Assembly (NCBI RefSeq): GCF_019880365.1
Contig: NZ_CP082271.1
Location: 1 to 64,000 of the forward strand
DNA length: 64,000 nt
DNA from: Pseudomonas sp. DNDY-54
GTDB lineage: Bacteria; Pseudomonadota; Gammaproteobacteria; Pseudomonadales; Pseudomonadaceae
Reading direction: 5' to 3'
The position numbers and the translations under genes are program-made. The first letter of the stretch is position 1. Each line of letters opens with the position of its first letter. This document shows positions 9,275-18,112 of the stretch, in pieces. Below the pieces are notes generated by a model. It had not been told where the DNA came from and searched no databases. It saw nothing but the letters and a program-made list of their open reading frames with translations.

Positions 9275-9278
9275 TGGC

Positions 9279-11333
9279 TTAGCCAAGTGCGGAAATATCG
9301 GCGACGCCAAGGAACAATCCCCTCAACCGGGCAAGCAAGGCATAGCGGTTAGCGCGAACCGAAGCGTCTTCGGCATTGACCAGTACCGCCTCGAAGAAAG
9401 CATCCACCGGGCCGCGCAGATGGGCGAGACGTTCGAGCGCCTCGCGGTACTGGCGGTCCGCTGCGAGTGGCTGCACAGCCTGTTCAGCCTGTTGCAGCGC
9501 GGAATAGAGCGAGAATTCCGTGGCGTTGTCGAAATACCGAGGCTCGACCGTCTCCGGTAGTTTCGCCTCGAACTTGCTCAGCAGGTTCCAGACGCGCTTG
9601 TTTGCCGCCGCTAACGCTTCGGCTTCCGGCAAGGTACGGAATGCCTGTACGGCCTGCACGCGCTGGTCGAAGTCCAACGCAGAGCCCGGCTGGACCGCCC
9701 GTACCGACAGATAAGCCGCAACGTCCACACCTTCATCTTCATAACGCGCGCGGAGGCGATCGAAGATGAAGTCCAGCACTTGATCATCCAGGCCTTGAGC
9801 CTTGATCTGGCTGCCGAACTGGCTGATCGAGAAGCGCACCGCCTCGACAAGATCAAGATCCAGCTGCTTTTCGATCAGGATGCGCAGGATACCCAACGCT
9901 GCGCGACGAAGTGCGTACGGGTCCTTGCTGCCCGTGGGGAGCATGCCGATACCGAAAATACCGACGAGTGTGTCCAGCTTGTCGGCCACCGCGAGTACCG
10001 CACCGGTATGGGTGCTTGGCAGCTCGGCACCTGCACCACGCGGCATGTACTGTTCGTTCAACGCCCGGGCGACGTCGTCAGGTTCTCCGTCGTGCTTGGC
10101 GTAGTAATAGCCGGCGATACCCTGCATCTCGGGGAACTCGCCTACCATTTCGGTCGCCAGGTCGCACTTGCAGAGCGAGCCCGCGCGGGCGGCCCATTGT
10201 GCGTTGCCCTCGGTGCGTTCGGCGATAAAGGCTGCGAGCTGGGAAACCCGCACGGCCTTGTCGTACACGGTGCCGAGTTGGGCCTGGAAAACAACGTTTT
10301 TGAGACGCTCGTTGAACGTATCGAGCGTCTGTTTCTTGTCCTGTTTGAAGAAGAATTCAGCATCGGTCAGGCGCGGGCGCACGACCTTTTCGTTACCGGC
10401 AACGATTTGCGCTGGGTCCTTGGATTCGATATTGGCCACGGTGATGAAGCGCGGCAGCAGCGTGCCATTGGCGTCCAGCAGGCAGAAATATTTCTGATTG
10501 TCCTGCATCGTGGTAATCAGCGCTTCTTGCGGCACTTCGAGGAAGCGCTCCTCAAAGGAGCACACCAGCGGCACCGGCCATTCGACCAATGCGGTTACTT
10601 CATCCAGCAGCGCCGGAGGCACGATGGCACGACCGTTCTGCTCGCCAGCGAGCTGTTCGACACGCTTGGCGATCAGCTCGCGACGTTCGGCAAAGTCAGC
10701 AATCACGCGAGCGCCGCGCAGGTCTTCGAGGTAACTGGTCGGTTTGGATATACGAACCGGACCCGGGCTGTGGAAACGATGGCCGCGCGATTCGCGACCC
10801 GCGCGCTGGGTAAGGATGGTGCAGTCAACGACCTGATCGCCCAACAGCATCACCAGCCACTGGGTCGGCCGCACGAACTCTTCCTTACGCGCAGCCCAGC
10901 GCATGCGCTTGGGGATTGGCAGATCATTCAACGAGGTTTCGACGATGGCGGGTAGCAGCGCGGAGGTCAGCTGGCCGGGAATCGAACGGCTGTACCGCAG
11001 CTTCGGGCCACTGCGGTCGATCTCGGCGAGATCGACGCCACATTTGCGGGCAAAACCGAGGGCCGCCTGGGTTGGTTCGCCTTCAGCGTCAAAGGCGGCC
11101 TGCAGTGGCGGTCCGTCGAGGTTGATGCTGCGATCAGGTTGTTCAGTGTCGAGCTGTTCGATCAGCATCGCGAGACGCCGTGGTGCCGCGAACGCCTGCA
11201 CCCGCCCATGAGCGAGACCGGCTTCTTTCAAGCCCTTCTCAATACCGGAGCGGAAGGCGTCGGATAACTTGCCCAATGCCTTGGGCGGAAGCTCCTCGGT
11301 ACCGAGCTCAACCAGGAAATCCAATGCACTCAT
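9279..11333 (-). CDS. glyS: Glycyl-tRNA synthetase beta subunit
   Basis: Beta subunit of the tetrameric (alpha2beta2) bacterial glycyl-tRNA synthetase; it binds tRNA-Gly and is needed for charging. At 684 residues it is full length and starts MSALDFLVELGTEELPPKAL, the family N-terminus. The C-terminal region includes the DALR-like anticodon-binding part (VWNLLSKFE ... ALERLAHLRGPVDAFFEAVLVN). Its ATG overlaps the glyQ stop (ATGA), as expected for subunits made in fixed ratio. Confidence 0.97.
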   Translation of the reverse strand: MSALDFLVELGTEELPPKALGKLSDAFRSGIEKGLKEAGLAHGRVQAFAAPRRLAMLIEQLDTEQPDRSINLDGPPLQAAFDAEGEPTQAALGFARKCGVDLAEIDRSGPKLRYSRSIPGQLTSALLPAIVETSLNDLPIPKRMRWAARKEEFVRPTQWLVMLLGDQVVDCTILTQRAGRESRGHRFHSPGPVRISKPTSYLEDLRGARVIADFAERRELIAKRVEQLAGEQNGRAIVPPALLDEVTALVEWPVPLVCSFEERFLEVPQEALITTMQDNQKYFCLLDANGTLLPRFITVANIESKDPAQIVAGNEKVVRPRLTDAEFFFKQDKKQTLDTFNERLKNVVFQAQLGTVYDKAVRVSQLAAFIAERTEGNAQWAARAGSLCKCDLATEMVGEFPEMQGIAGYYYAKHDGEPDDVARALNEQYMPRGAGAELPSTHTGAVLAVADKLDTLVGIFGIGMLPTGSKDPYALRRAALGILRILIEKQLDLDLVEAVRFSISQFGSQIKAQGLDDQVLDFIFDRLRARYEDEGVDVAAYLSVRAVQPGSALDFDQRVQAVQAFRTLPEAEALAAANKRVWNLLSKFEAKLPETVEPRYFDNATEFSLYSALQQAEQAVQPLAADRQYREALERLAHLRGPVDAFFEAVLVNAEDASVRANRYALLARLRGLFLGVADISALG

Positions 11334-12277
11334 TCTGCAGCCTCCAGCTTGGCCAGTACTTCGTCACGCAGGTCAGGGGTCGCCATCGGGAAGCCCAGCT
11401 TGGCGCGCGCCTGCAGGTAACTCTGCGCGACGGAACGGGCCAGTGCGCGTACGCGCAGGATGTATTGCTGACGGGCCGTGACCGAAATGGCGCGACGGGC
11501 ATCCAGCAGGTTGAACGTGTGGGAGGCCTTCAGCACCATCTCGTACGTGGGCAATGGCAGTTCGAGTTCGATCAGCCGGTTGGCTTCCGATTCGTAGAAA
11601 TCGAAGAGCTCGAACAGCTTGTCGACGTTGGCGTGTTCGAAGTTGTACGTGGATTGCTCCACCTCGTTCTGGTGGAACACGTCGCCATAGGTGACGGTGC
11701 CGAAGGGCCCATCCGTCCAGATCAGGTCATAGACTGAATCGACCCCTTGCAGATACATCGCCAGACGTTCCAGGCCATAGGTAATTTCACCGGTGACCGG
11801 GTAGCACTCGATGCCGCCCACCTGCTGGAAATAGGTGAACTGGGTCACTTCCATACCGTTCAGCCACACTTCCCAACCAAGGCCCCAGGCGCCCAATGTT
11901 GGCGACTCCCAGTTATCCTCGACGAAGCGCACATCGTGCACCAGGGTGTCTACGCCGATGTGGCGAAGCGACCCGAGGTACAGCTCCTGAATATTGTCGG
12001 GATTGGGTTTGAGCACGACTTGAAACTGGTAGTAGTGCTGCAGACGGTTGGGGTTCTCACCGTAGCGGCCATCGGCCGGGCGACGCGAAGGCTGAACGTA
12101 CGCGGCATTCCAGGTCTCTGGGCCGACGGCGCGAAGGAAGGTGGCGGTGTGGAACGTACCCGCGCCCATCTCCATATCGTAGGGTTGGAGAACGACGCAA
12201 CCCTGCTCTGCCCAGTAACTTTGTAGGGCAAGGATCAGGTCTTGGAAGGTGCGCACGGCAGGCGTAGGCTGGGTCAA
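11330..12277 (-). CDS. glyQ: Glycyl-tRNA synthetase alpha subunit
   Basis: Catalytic alpha subunit of class IIc glycyl-tRNA synthetase. The 315-residue protein opens TPAVRTFQDLILALQSYW and contains GCVVLQPYDMEMGAGTFH and the YVQPSRRPADGRYGENPNR motif typical of GlyQ. The only in-frame start giving the family N-terminus is TTG at 12277, so an unusual start codon is used. It is first in the glyQ-glyS-gmhB-plsC run, divergent from tag. Confidence 0.96.
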   Translation of the reverse strand: MTQPTPAVRTFQDLILALQSYWAEQGCVVLQPYDMEMGAGTFHTATFLRAVGPETWNAAYVQPSRRPADGRYGENPNRLQHYYQFQVVLKPNPDNIQELYLGSLRHIGVDTLVHDVRFVEDNWESPTLGAWGLGWEVWLNGMEVTQFTYFQQVGGIECYPVTGEITYGLERLAMYLQGVDSVYDLIWTDGPFGTVTYGDVFHQNEVEQSTYNFEHANVDKLFELFDFYESEANRLIELELPLPTYEMVLKASHTFNLLDARRAISVTARQQYILRVRALARSVAQSYLQARAKLGFPMATPDLRDEVLAKLEAAE

Positions 12278-12421
12278 AATTTCACCTGTGCTGGCTTCGA
12301 CAGAAAGCCCGGGAGTATACCCGATAACGGCTCAAACCCATGGTGGCGCGTGCCTTCCGGTTGGGCGTTGCGGTGTTTGCCCGAGCTGCTCGTCGCCTCC
12401 TCTTTTCAAGGATTGGAAACA

Positions 12422-12994
12422 ATGCCGCGTTGCGCCTGGTGCAGTGATGATCCGCTGTACATCGACTACCACGACAACGAGTGGGGCGTGCCTACGCGCG
12501 ATCCCCAGGTACTGTTCGAATTCCTGATACTTGAAGCGTTTCAGGCAGGCCTCTCCTGGATCACGGTGTTGCGCAAGCGGGAGCGCTATCGCCAGGTGTT
12601 GTTCGGTTTCGATGCCCAGCGTCTGGCGCAGATGAGCGACGCTGAAATTGATGAACGCATGCTCGACGCCGGCATTATCCGCAACCGCCGGAAACTGGAA
12701 GCGGCCCGGCGCAATGCGCAACGCTGGCTCGAACTGGAAGACCCGGTCGGCTGGTTGTGGTCGTTCGTGGGCGGCCAGCCGAAGGTCAACCATTTCGAAT
12801 CGGTCAGCCAGGTGCCTGCAGTGACTCCTGAAGCTGAGGCCATGAGTCGCGCACTCAAGAAGGCGGGTTTCAGCTTCGTCGGCCCAACGATCTGCTACGC
12901 CTATATGCAGGCATGCGGAATGGTCATGGACCACACCACCGATTGCGATTGTTATGCACCGCTCGCCAGCACCACGTCCGCCACCCGCCCGTGA
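12422..12994 (+). CDS. tag: DNA-3-methyladenine glycosylase I
   Basis: Base-excision repair enzyme that removes 3-methyladenine from alkylated DNA. From ATG at 12422 the product is 190 residues, starting MPRCAWCSDDPLYIDYHDNE. The N-terminal Cys residues together with the C-terminal H-x-x-x-C-x-C (DHTTDCDCY) form the known Tag zinc site; the core LEAFQAGLSWITVLRKRE is diagnostic. An AAGGA site lies about 9 bp upstream. The reading frame is open further upstream but lacks conserved sequence or a ribosome site there. Confidence 0.95.
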   Translation: MPRCAWCSDDPLYIDYHDNEWGVPTRDPQVLFEFLILEAFQAGLSWITVLRKRERYRQVLFGFDAQRLAQMSDAEIDERMLDAGIIRNRRKLEAARRNAQRWLELEDPVGWLWSFVGGQPKVNHFESVSQVPAVTPEAEAMSRALKKAGFSFVGPTICYAYMQACGMVMDHTTDCDCYAPLASTTSATRP

Positions 12995-13061
12995 TTGCCG
13001 GCGAGTAGCTTCGCTGGCGAAGCAGTTACACTAGCGCCTTTGATTTTTTCGGGAGAGGACC

Positions 13062-13949
13062 TTGGACAAGTTCAAAGGTGCGCTGGTGGTTGGCTTCCTG
13101 CGCCTGTTCGCCCTGCTGCCTTGGCGCGCGGTACAGGGGCTCGGTGGTTTTATCGGCTGGCTGATGTGGAAACTGCCCAACCGTTCCCGAGAGGTTGCCC
13201 GGACAAACCTGTCCAAATGCTTCCCTGAGCTGAATGCTGCCGAGCAGGAACGACTGCTGGAAAAAAGCCTGAAGCAGATCGGCAAGACGTTCACTGAGAG
13301 TGCCTGTGCCTGGATCTGGCCGGCGGACAAAACGCTGCGTCTGGTCAAAGAGGTCGAAGGACTCGAGGTACTTGAGCAGGCACTGGCCTCGGGCAAAGGC
13401 GTGGTCGGCATCACCAGCCATTTGGGCAACTGGGAAGTGCTCAACCATTTCTATTGCGCCCAGTGCAAACCGATCATCTTCTATCGCCCACCAAAGCTGA
13501 AAGCCGTGGATGACCTGCTCCAGCGCCAGCGCGTACAGCTGGGCAACAAAGTGGCGCCGTCGACCCGAGAAGGCATCATCAGCGTGATCAAGGAAGTACG
13601 CAAAGGCGGCGCCGTGGGTATCCCCGCCGACCCGGAACCCAGTGAAGGCTCAGGTGTGTTCGTGCCCTTTCTCGGTACCCAGGCACTGACCAGCAAGTTC
13701 GTCCCCGGCATGCTTACCGGCGGTAAGGCGGTGGGAGTGTTCCTTCACGCGTTGCGCCTGGAGGATGGTTCAGGCTACAAGGTGATTCTCGAAGCGGCAC
13801 CGCCGGCGATGTACGACGAAGATGTCGAGGTCGCGGTGGCAGCCATGAGCGGTGTTATTGAGCGCTACGTTCGCACTTGGCCAACCCAGTACATGTGGAC
13901 GATGAAGCGCTTCAAGAAGCGCCCGGCCGGCGAGCGTCGCTGGTACTGA
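13062..13949 (+). CDS. htrB: Lipid A biosynthesis lauroyl-type acyltransferase
   Basis: Inner-membrane late acyltransferase of the LpxL/HtrB family that adds secondary acyl chains to lipid A. The 295-residue protein has an N-terminal hydrophobic anchor (VGFLRLFALLPWRAVQGLGGFIGWL) and the H-x4-E catalytic motif in TSHLGNWEVL. The start is TTG at 13062 behind a strong GGGAGAGG ribosome site, and no better ATG is available. It matches the gene that in P. aeruginosa sits just before a PilZ gene. Acyl-chain specificity cannot be read from the sequence. Confidence 0.9.
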   Translation: MDKFKGALVVGFLRLFALLPWRAVQGLGGFIGWLMWKLPNRSREVARTNLSKCFPELNAAEQERLLEKSLKQIGKTFTESACAWIWPADKTLRLVKEVEGLEVLEQALASGKGVVGITSHLGNWEVLNHFYCAQCKPIIFYRPPKLKAVDDLLQRQRVQLGNKVAPSTREGIISVIKEVRKGGAVGIPADPEPSEGSGVFVPFLGTQALTSKFVPGMLTGGKAVGVFLHALRLEDGSGYKVILEAAPPAMYDEDVEVAVAAMSGVIERYVRTWPTQYMWTMKRFKKRPAGERRWY

Positions 13950-13980
13950 CAATAACTAAAAAAGACAACAGGAACGTCCG

Positions 13981-14247
13981 ATGGCAAACCAGCGACAGTA
14001 CCCCCGCGCACCCATGAAGTGCCGCATCCGCATTACCCATGAATCCTTCGGCGAGGTGTTCGCTCACACGCGGGACCTGTCCGATGGCGGTGTGTACGTC
14101 AAGCATCCTCAGCTGACCGAGCTGCAGCCAGGAATGACGGTCAGTGGTCAAGTGCAGGACCTGCCTATCCCGGCACCCGTGTTGCAAATGGAAGTGATGC
14201 GCGTCGATGCGGAAGGGGTTGGACTGCGCTTCATAGCAGACGATTGA
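13981..14247 (+). CDS. PilZ-domain protein (single domain)
   Basis: 88-residue stand-alone PilZ domain, a cyclic-di-GMP receptor fold. The N-terminal Arg-rich motif is RQYPRAPMKCR (R-x-x-x-R form) and the second motif is DLSDGGVYV (D-x-S-x-x-G). Both ligand-contact motifs are therefore present and c-di-GMP binding is plausible. It lies 31 bp after htrB on the same strand and is convergent with the TPR gene. The partner protein it controls is not evident. Confidence 0.87.
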   Translation: MANQRQYPRAPMKCRIRITHESFGEVFAHTRDLSDGGVYVKHPQLTELQPGMTVSGQVQDLPIPAPVLQMEVMRVDAEGVGLRFIADD

Positions 14248-14278
14248 AGCCTAGCGCGTGGCGTGGCGCAGCGATCAG

Positions 14279-14596
14279 CTACACGCCCGTGTGCTTATCC
14301 AACTTGCGCAGAAACACGGTCATCTCCTTCTCCGCCTGCTTGTCGCCATGCGCCTGCGCCGCGACGAGGCCTTGTTCCCAGGCGTGGCGCGCCCCGTCAA
14401 GATCACCGCTGGCTTGTAGTGCCTTGCCGAGCAGCTTCCAGGCGGCTGAATATTTGGGGTCCTGCTCAACGCAGCGCTGCAGGTGCGCGGCGGCCTGCCC
14501 TGGGTCGCCTGCGTCCAGATAACCCTTGCCGAGCCCGAAGCGCAGCATGGGATTGTCCATGCCCTTGGCCAACATCTTTTCCAACGACTCGAGCAT
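14279..14596 (-). CDS. Small tetratricopeptide-repeat protein
   Basis: 105-residue TPR protein with two to three repeat units (LRFGLGKGYLDAGDPGQAAAHL, AAWKLLGKALQASGDLDGARHAW). I chose ATG at 14596 because a strong CGGAGGGG ribosome site sits just upstream; the in-frame ATG at 14629 lacks one. Its homolog in other pseudomonads lies between the PilZ gene and trkA, but here it is separated from trkA by the ectoine cluster. Probably a cytoplasmic protein-interaction module; no specific function known to me. Confidence 0.82.
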   Translation of the reverse strand: MLESLEKMLAKGMDNPMLRFGLGKGYLDAGDPGQAAAHLQRCVEQDPKYSAAWKLLGKALQASGDLDGARHAWEQGLVAAQAHGDKQAEKEMTVFLRKLDKHTGV

Positions 14597-14657
14597 TGTT
14601 CCCCTCCGACTGCTAATCAACACGCCCATCCGCTGGGCGAACCGCTACGACAGATGC

Positions 14658-15491
14658 CTAGCTTGCCTGAGTGACCGCACTGAGAAACTCCTGCGTGCGC
14701 GTCTCCTGAGGATTGCCGAACAGCGCGTCGGGTGTGCCCATCTCATGAATCCGGCCTTCGTTGAAGAAGCATACGCGGTCCGCAAATTCCCGGGCGAAGC
14801 CCATCTGGTGGGTCACCATCAGCATGGTCAGGCTGTGCTCCTCCCCTAGCCGGCGGATCACGTTGAGCACCTCGCCACAAAGTTCCGGATCCAACGCCGA
14901 AGTCACCTCATCGAACAACATCACCTTGGGACGCATTGCCATGGCACGGGCAATGGCCACCCGCTGCTGCTGGCCCCCGGAGAGCTGCGAGGGATAATGG
15001 TCGAGCTTGTCTTCCAGCCCCACCATGGCCAGCAGTTCCTCGGCGCGTTCCCGCGCGTCCTTTTTCGACATGCCAAGTACCTGCATGGGCGCTTCCATGA
15101 CGTTCTGCCGGGTATTCATGTGCGGAAACAGATTGAAGCTCTGAAAGACCATGCCGACCTTGCCGCGCACCCGGCGCAGGTGTCGAGAATTGGCGCGGAC
15201 CAGTTTGCCGTCAGCGCCGGGCATGTGGGTCAGCGGTTCGTCATCGACCATGATGACGCCGTCGTCGATCTCCTCGAGTGTCATCAATGCACGGAGCAGC
15301 GTGGATTTCCCAGAACCGCTGGGACCGATGATGGCGACCTTTTCGCCCGTTCGGACGTCCAGGTCGAGATGATTGAGTACGGTCAGATCACCGTAGTGTT
15401 TGCTCACGTCGCGAAACCGCACCATGAGCTCCGGATCGTTGAGGGTGCCGGCGGCGTTCGGTGTTTCATTGGCAGGCATCGATGCGCTCAT
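14658..15491 (-). CDS. ehuA: Ectoine/hydroxyectoine ABC transporter ATP-binding protein
   Basis: ATPase of a polar-amino-acid-type (PAAT) ABC importer. The 277-residue protein has Walker A GPSGSGKST, Q-loop FQSFNLFPHM, signature LSGGQQQR, Walker B VMLFDEVTSALDP and the switch His in MVTHQMGF. The true start is ATG at 15491, overlapping the stop of the permease gene (ATGA); a longer open frame upstream is only read-through across that gene. Assignment to ectoine rests on the flanking doe/eut genes: on sequence alone it is a generic PAAT ATPase. Confidence 0.9.
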   Translation of the reverse strand: MSASMPANETPNAAGTLNDPELMVRFRDVSKHYGDLTVLNHLDLDVRTGEKVAIIGPSGSGKSTLLRALMTLEEIDDGVIMVDDEPLTHMPGADGKLVRANSRHLRRVRGKVGMVFQSFNLFPHMNTRQNVMEAPMQVLGMSKKDARERAEELLAMVGLEDKLDHYPSQLSGGQQQRVAIARAMAMRPKVMLFDEVTSALDPELCGEVLNVIRRLGEEHSLTMLMVTHQMGFAREFADRVCFFNEGRIHEMGTPDALFGNPQETRTQEFLSAVTQAS

Positions 15492-16147
15492 CGGGCTAGC
15501 TCCATACGGTCTTCCAGACGGCGCACGAACCAGGCGAGGCCGAGACTGAGAAGGAGGAAAAACAGGCCGACCATGGTGATCGGTTCCAGATAACGGAAAT
15601 GCTCTGAGCCGATGTTCTTGGCTCGCTGCATGATCTCGACCACGGTGATGGCCGACAGCACCGGGGTGTCCTTGAGCATCGAGATCAGGTAGTTGCCTAG
15701 CGCGGGCAGAATAGGACGCAGCGCTTGCGGCAGAATGACCTTGCGGTAGGCATTCAACGGCTTCATGTTCAGTGCGGTGACGGCTTCCCACTGCGCGCGC
15801 GGCACTGCGTCGAGCCCGGCGCGGTAGACCTCGGCGGTGTAGCAGGCGTAATGCAGCGCGATACCGATGATGCCCGCCTGCAGCGCCGTTAGGTTCACGC
15901 CGTAATTGGGCAGCACGAAGAAGAGGAAATACACCTGAATCAGCAGCGGCGTGCTGCGGATGAACTCGATCAACCCAGTCATCGGCCACGACAGCCAGCG
16001 AAAGCGGCTGCGTCGGCCCACCGCGAGAAACAGGCCCAGAACGATGGCGATGGAAAAGCCGGCGACCGTGATGCCGATGGTTTTCAGCGACGCATCGAGC
16101 AGCCGCGGCAGGATTTCCCAGGCGAACTGCCAGTCGAAGAAGTTCAT
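15488..16147 (-). CDS. ehuD: Ectoine/hydroxyectoine ABC transporter permease EhuD
   Basis: Inner-membrane permease of the His/Glu/Gln/Arg transporter family, 219 residues. About five hydrophobic segments are visible (e.g. TIGITVAGFSIAIVLGLFLAV, STPLLIQVYFLFFVLP, ITMVGLFFLLLSLGLAWFV), with the EAA-type cytoplasmic loop around EAVTALNMKPLNAYRKVILPQALR. It overlaps both neighbours by 4 bp, so ehuC-ehuD-ehuA are tightly coupled. The EhuC/EhuD labels follow gene order and could be swapped. Confidence 0.86.
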   Translation of the reverse strand: MNFFDWQFAWEILPRLLDASLKTIGITVAGFSIAIVLGLFLAVGRRSRFRWLSWPMTGLIEFIRSTPLLIQVYFLFFVLPNYGVNLTALQAGIIGIALHYACYTAEVYRAGLDAVPRAQWEAVTALNMKPLNAYRKVILPQALRPILPALGNYLISMLKDTPVLSAITVVEIMQRAKNIGSEHFRYLEPITMVGLFFLLLSLGLAWFVRRLEDRMELAR

Positions 16148-16803
16148 GACAGACCTCCCCGCATGCGTCCGCGAGCCAGGCGCCGCTCAAGCGTGCGCAT
16201 CGAGAAGTTGATGATCTGCGCGAGGATGAAATACATCACAAGCGCAATGCCGAAGATTTCCAACGTCATCAGCGTGGCCTGGTCCAGTTGGCGCGCACGG
16301 AAGGCCAGATCGGACAGCGTGATCAAGGACACCAGGGATGTGTTCTTCAGCAGCTCGATCAGCAGGTTGGTACCCGGCGGTATTGCCGCCAGCAGCGCCT
16401 GGGGCAGGATGACGCGTCGCAAGCGCTGCCAGGGGGTCATGTTAAGGGCCTGGCAGGCCTCGTATTGCCCTTCGTGCACCGACCGTATGGCGCCACGCAG
16501 CACCTCGGCGCCGTAGGAGCCGATGTTCAGGCCAAGCCCGATGACGGCGACGTGGAAGGCGCTCATGGCGATGTTGAACGGCGGCATCGGCAAAACGAAA
16601 TAGAGCCAGAACAGCTGGACCAGCAGCGAGCTGCCGCGGAACACCTCGATATAGACAATGGCCAGCCATCGCAGCGGTGCAATGGGCGAGAGCCGACATA
16701 AGGCGCCAATCAACGCGGCCGTGATGGCCAGCAGAGAGCCCCAAAAGGTGATCTGTACGGTCACCCAAGCGCCTTCCAGCATGAGGGGGAGTAGTTCGTT
16801 CAT
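16144..16803 (-). CDS. ehuC: Ectoine/hydroxyectoine ABC transporter permease EhuC
   Basis: Second membrane subunit of the importer, 219 residues from ATG at 16803 (MNELLPLMLEGAWVTVQITF). The EAA loop is EACQALNMTPWQRLRRVILPQALL. It pairs with EhuD as a heterodimeric channel. A 209-bp gap separates it from ehuB upstream in the same direction; I see no clear terminator or attenuator there, but such gaps often let the binding protein be made in excess. Confidence 0.87.
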   Translation of the reverse strand: MNELLPLMLEGAWVTVQITFWGSLLAITAALIGALCRLSPIAPLRWLAIVYIEVFRGSSLLVQLFWLYFVLPMPPFNIAMSAFHVAVIGLGLNIGSYGAEVLRGAIRSVHEGQYEACQALNMTPWQRLRRVILPQALLAAIPPGTNLLIELLKNTSLVSLITLSDLAFRARQLDQATLMTLEIFGIALVMYFILAQIINFSMRTLERRLARGRMRGGLS

Positions 16804-17012
16804 CGTGATTTTCCGGTTGGCTCCGGGGAGGCTGGAGCGAGAATCGCGGCCTGTCCGGCAAGAGCGGCTGCGCGAGGACTGCGGGGTGCAGTCAGCCGAG
16901 GTCCGGCCCATCGCACGATGGCGATGTGGCCGGGTAGAGGCAGGGGATCAATCGAATAGCTTTTCACTGAGGGAAGCCCGACGCGGTAGCAGACCGACCG
17001 CGCCGATTCCGA

Positions 17013-17870
17013 TCAGGCCTTGCAGAGCTCCTCGGCCGTCTTGTCGGTGATGTTGGAGCGATCGAAGCCGAAGGGTTCGACAGTCTTCAGGTGCTCATCG
17101 CTGCCAAGCCACTTTTTCAGTTCTGCATTGACGGCGTCGCGCAGGGCTTTGTCCTTGGGACGGAACGCCAACGCGCCGTAGCCGGTATTGGCAGGGTCAT
17201 CCTTGAAGTCATCGGTGGCCTCGACCTGATCGCCGGCTTTCTCCGCCAGGCCTCGCATGGTCAGCTGCGTGCCCACTGCCGCATCGGCGCGGCCGGTGCG
17301 CACGGCCTGCAGTTGGGACGTCGTGTCAGGTACCTGAACGATCTGGGAGTCCTTGATGCCGGCCTTGCGTGCGTAGTTGAGGTTCACGGTGCCTGACATG
17401 ATCGCAAGCTTAATCGACTCATCCTTGGCGATGTCTTCATAGCTACCCAGGTTCTTGGGGTTGCCGGCTTTGACCAGGAGCGTGTCCTGCAGCTGATAGT
17501 GCGGATCGGTGAACAGCACCTGCTTGCAGCGTTCCGGGGTGATGTACATGCCGGCGGCGATCAGGTCGAAACGGCTGGCTCGCAGGCCCGGGATCAGCGA
17601 ACCCCATTCGGTCAGGACCGGTTTGATCGTTTCGATGCCCATCTGCTGGAAGATTTTTTCGACAATTTCTGGCGACTCGCCCGTGACGCTGCCGTCGGTG
17701 GCGGTATAGGCGAAGGGCGTTTCGTTGGCATAGCCGATGCGAACGCTGCTGTTTTTCTTGATGTCGTCGAGGGTATCGGCGTGGGCCAGGCCAGCGAGAG
17801 AAGCGCCGCTTATTAGGGCGCAGGCCAGCAAGTGCTTACCGAAACGGAAAGAGGGTGCGCGATTCATCAT
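17013..17870 (-). CDS. ehuB: Ectoine/hydroxyectoine-binding periplasmic protein
   Basis: Solute-binding protein of the Ehu importer, 285 residues. It starts at ATG 17870 (or the adjacent ATG 17867) with AGGAG just upstream. A signal peptide is clear: a basic start, then LLACALISGASLAGLAHA with cleavage expected after AHA. The mature part is a family-3 binding fold (VRIGYANETPFAYT, GIETIKPVLTEWGSLIPGLRASRFDLIAAGMYITPER). It is first in the ehuB-ehuC-ehuD-ehuA unit and divergent from enuR, giving a 242-bp shared control region. Confidence 0.9.
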   Translation of the reverse strand: MMNRAPSFRFGKHLLACALISGASLAGLAHADTLDDIKKNSSVRIGYANETPFAYTATDGSVTGESPEIVEKIFQQMGIETIKPVLTEWGSLIPGLRASRFDLIAAGMYITPERCKQVLFTDPHYQLQDTLLVKAGNPKNLGSYEDIAKDESIKLAIMSGTVNLNYARKAGIKDSQIVQVPDTTSQLQAVRTGRADAAVGTQLTMRGLAEKAGDQVEATDDFKDDPANTGYGALAFRPKDKALRDAVNAELKKWLGSDEHLKTVEPFGFDRSNITDKTAEELCKA

Positions 17871-18044
17871 GAATTCTCCTGTGCTTTTTATGTTTGTGCA
17901 GGCGGACCTGCCAGTTCGGAGGGCAGCTTCAAGAGCATCAGGACAGGGCATTCCCTGCCTCGGCGCGTTTTTGGACTTGTGTTTTACCGAAACGTGCGCC
18001 GCTATTTAGCCACCTGAGGATACAAAAGCTGTTTTCCTCATGGG

Positions 18045-18057
18045 ATTGCACTAGGAC
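18045..18057 (-). promoter_or_regulatory. Candidate EnuR operator in the ehuB-enuR intergenic region
   Basis: GTCCTAGTGCAAT read on the minus strand. It matches the motif before eutB (19628-19640) at 11 of 13 positions. It lies between the divergent ehuB and enuR starts, where a cluster regulator would bind. No footprint or consensus is known to me. Confidence 0.4.
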
Positions 18058-18112
18058 AATTGCAGGACATTGCGCTTCAGTTGATCCTGTCGGCTCGACT
18101 GAGGGGAACGTC

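Noticed and set aside
9780..10955. A 391-residue frame antisense to glyS
   Set aside because: glyS is unmistakable on the minus strand; the + frame has no recognisable feature.
14658..16190. A 510-residue frame extending ehuA upstream
   Set aside because: The first 232 residues run out of frame across the ehuD permease gene and look like Arg/Ala-rich shadow sequence. ATG 15491 with the ATGA overlap is the real start.
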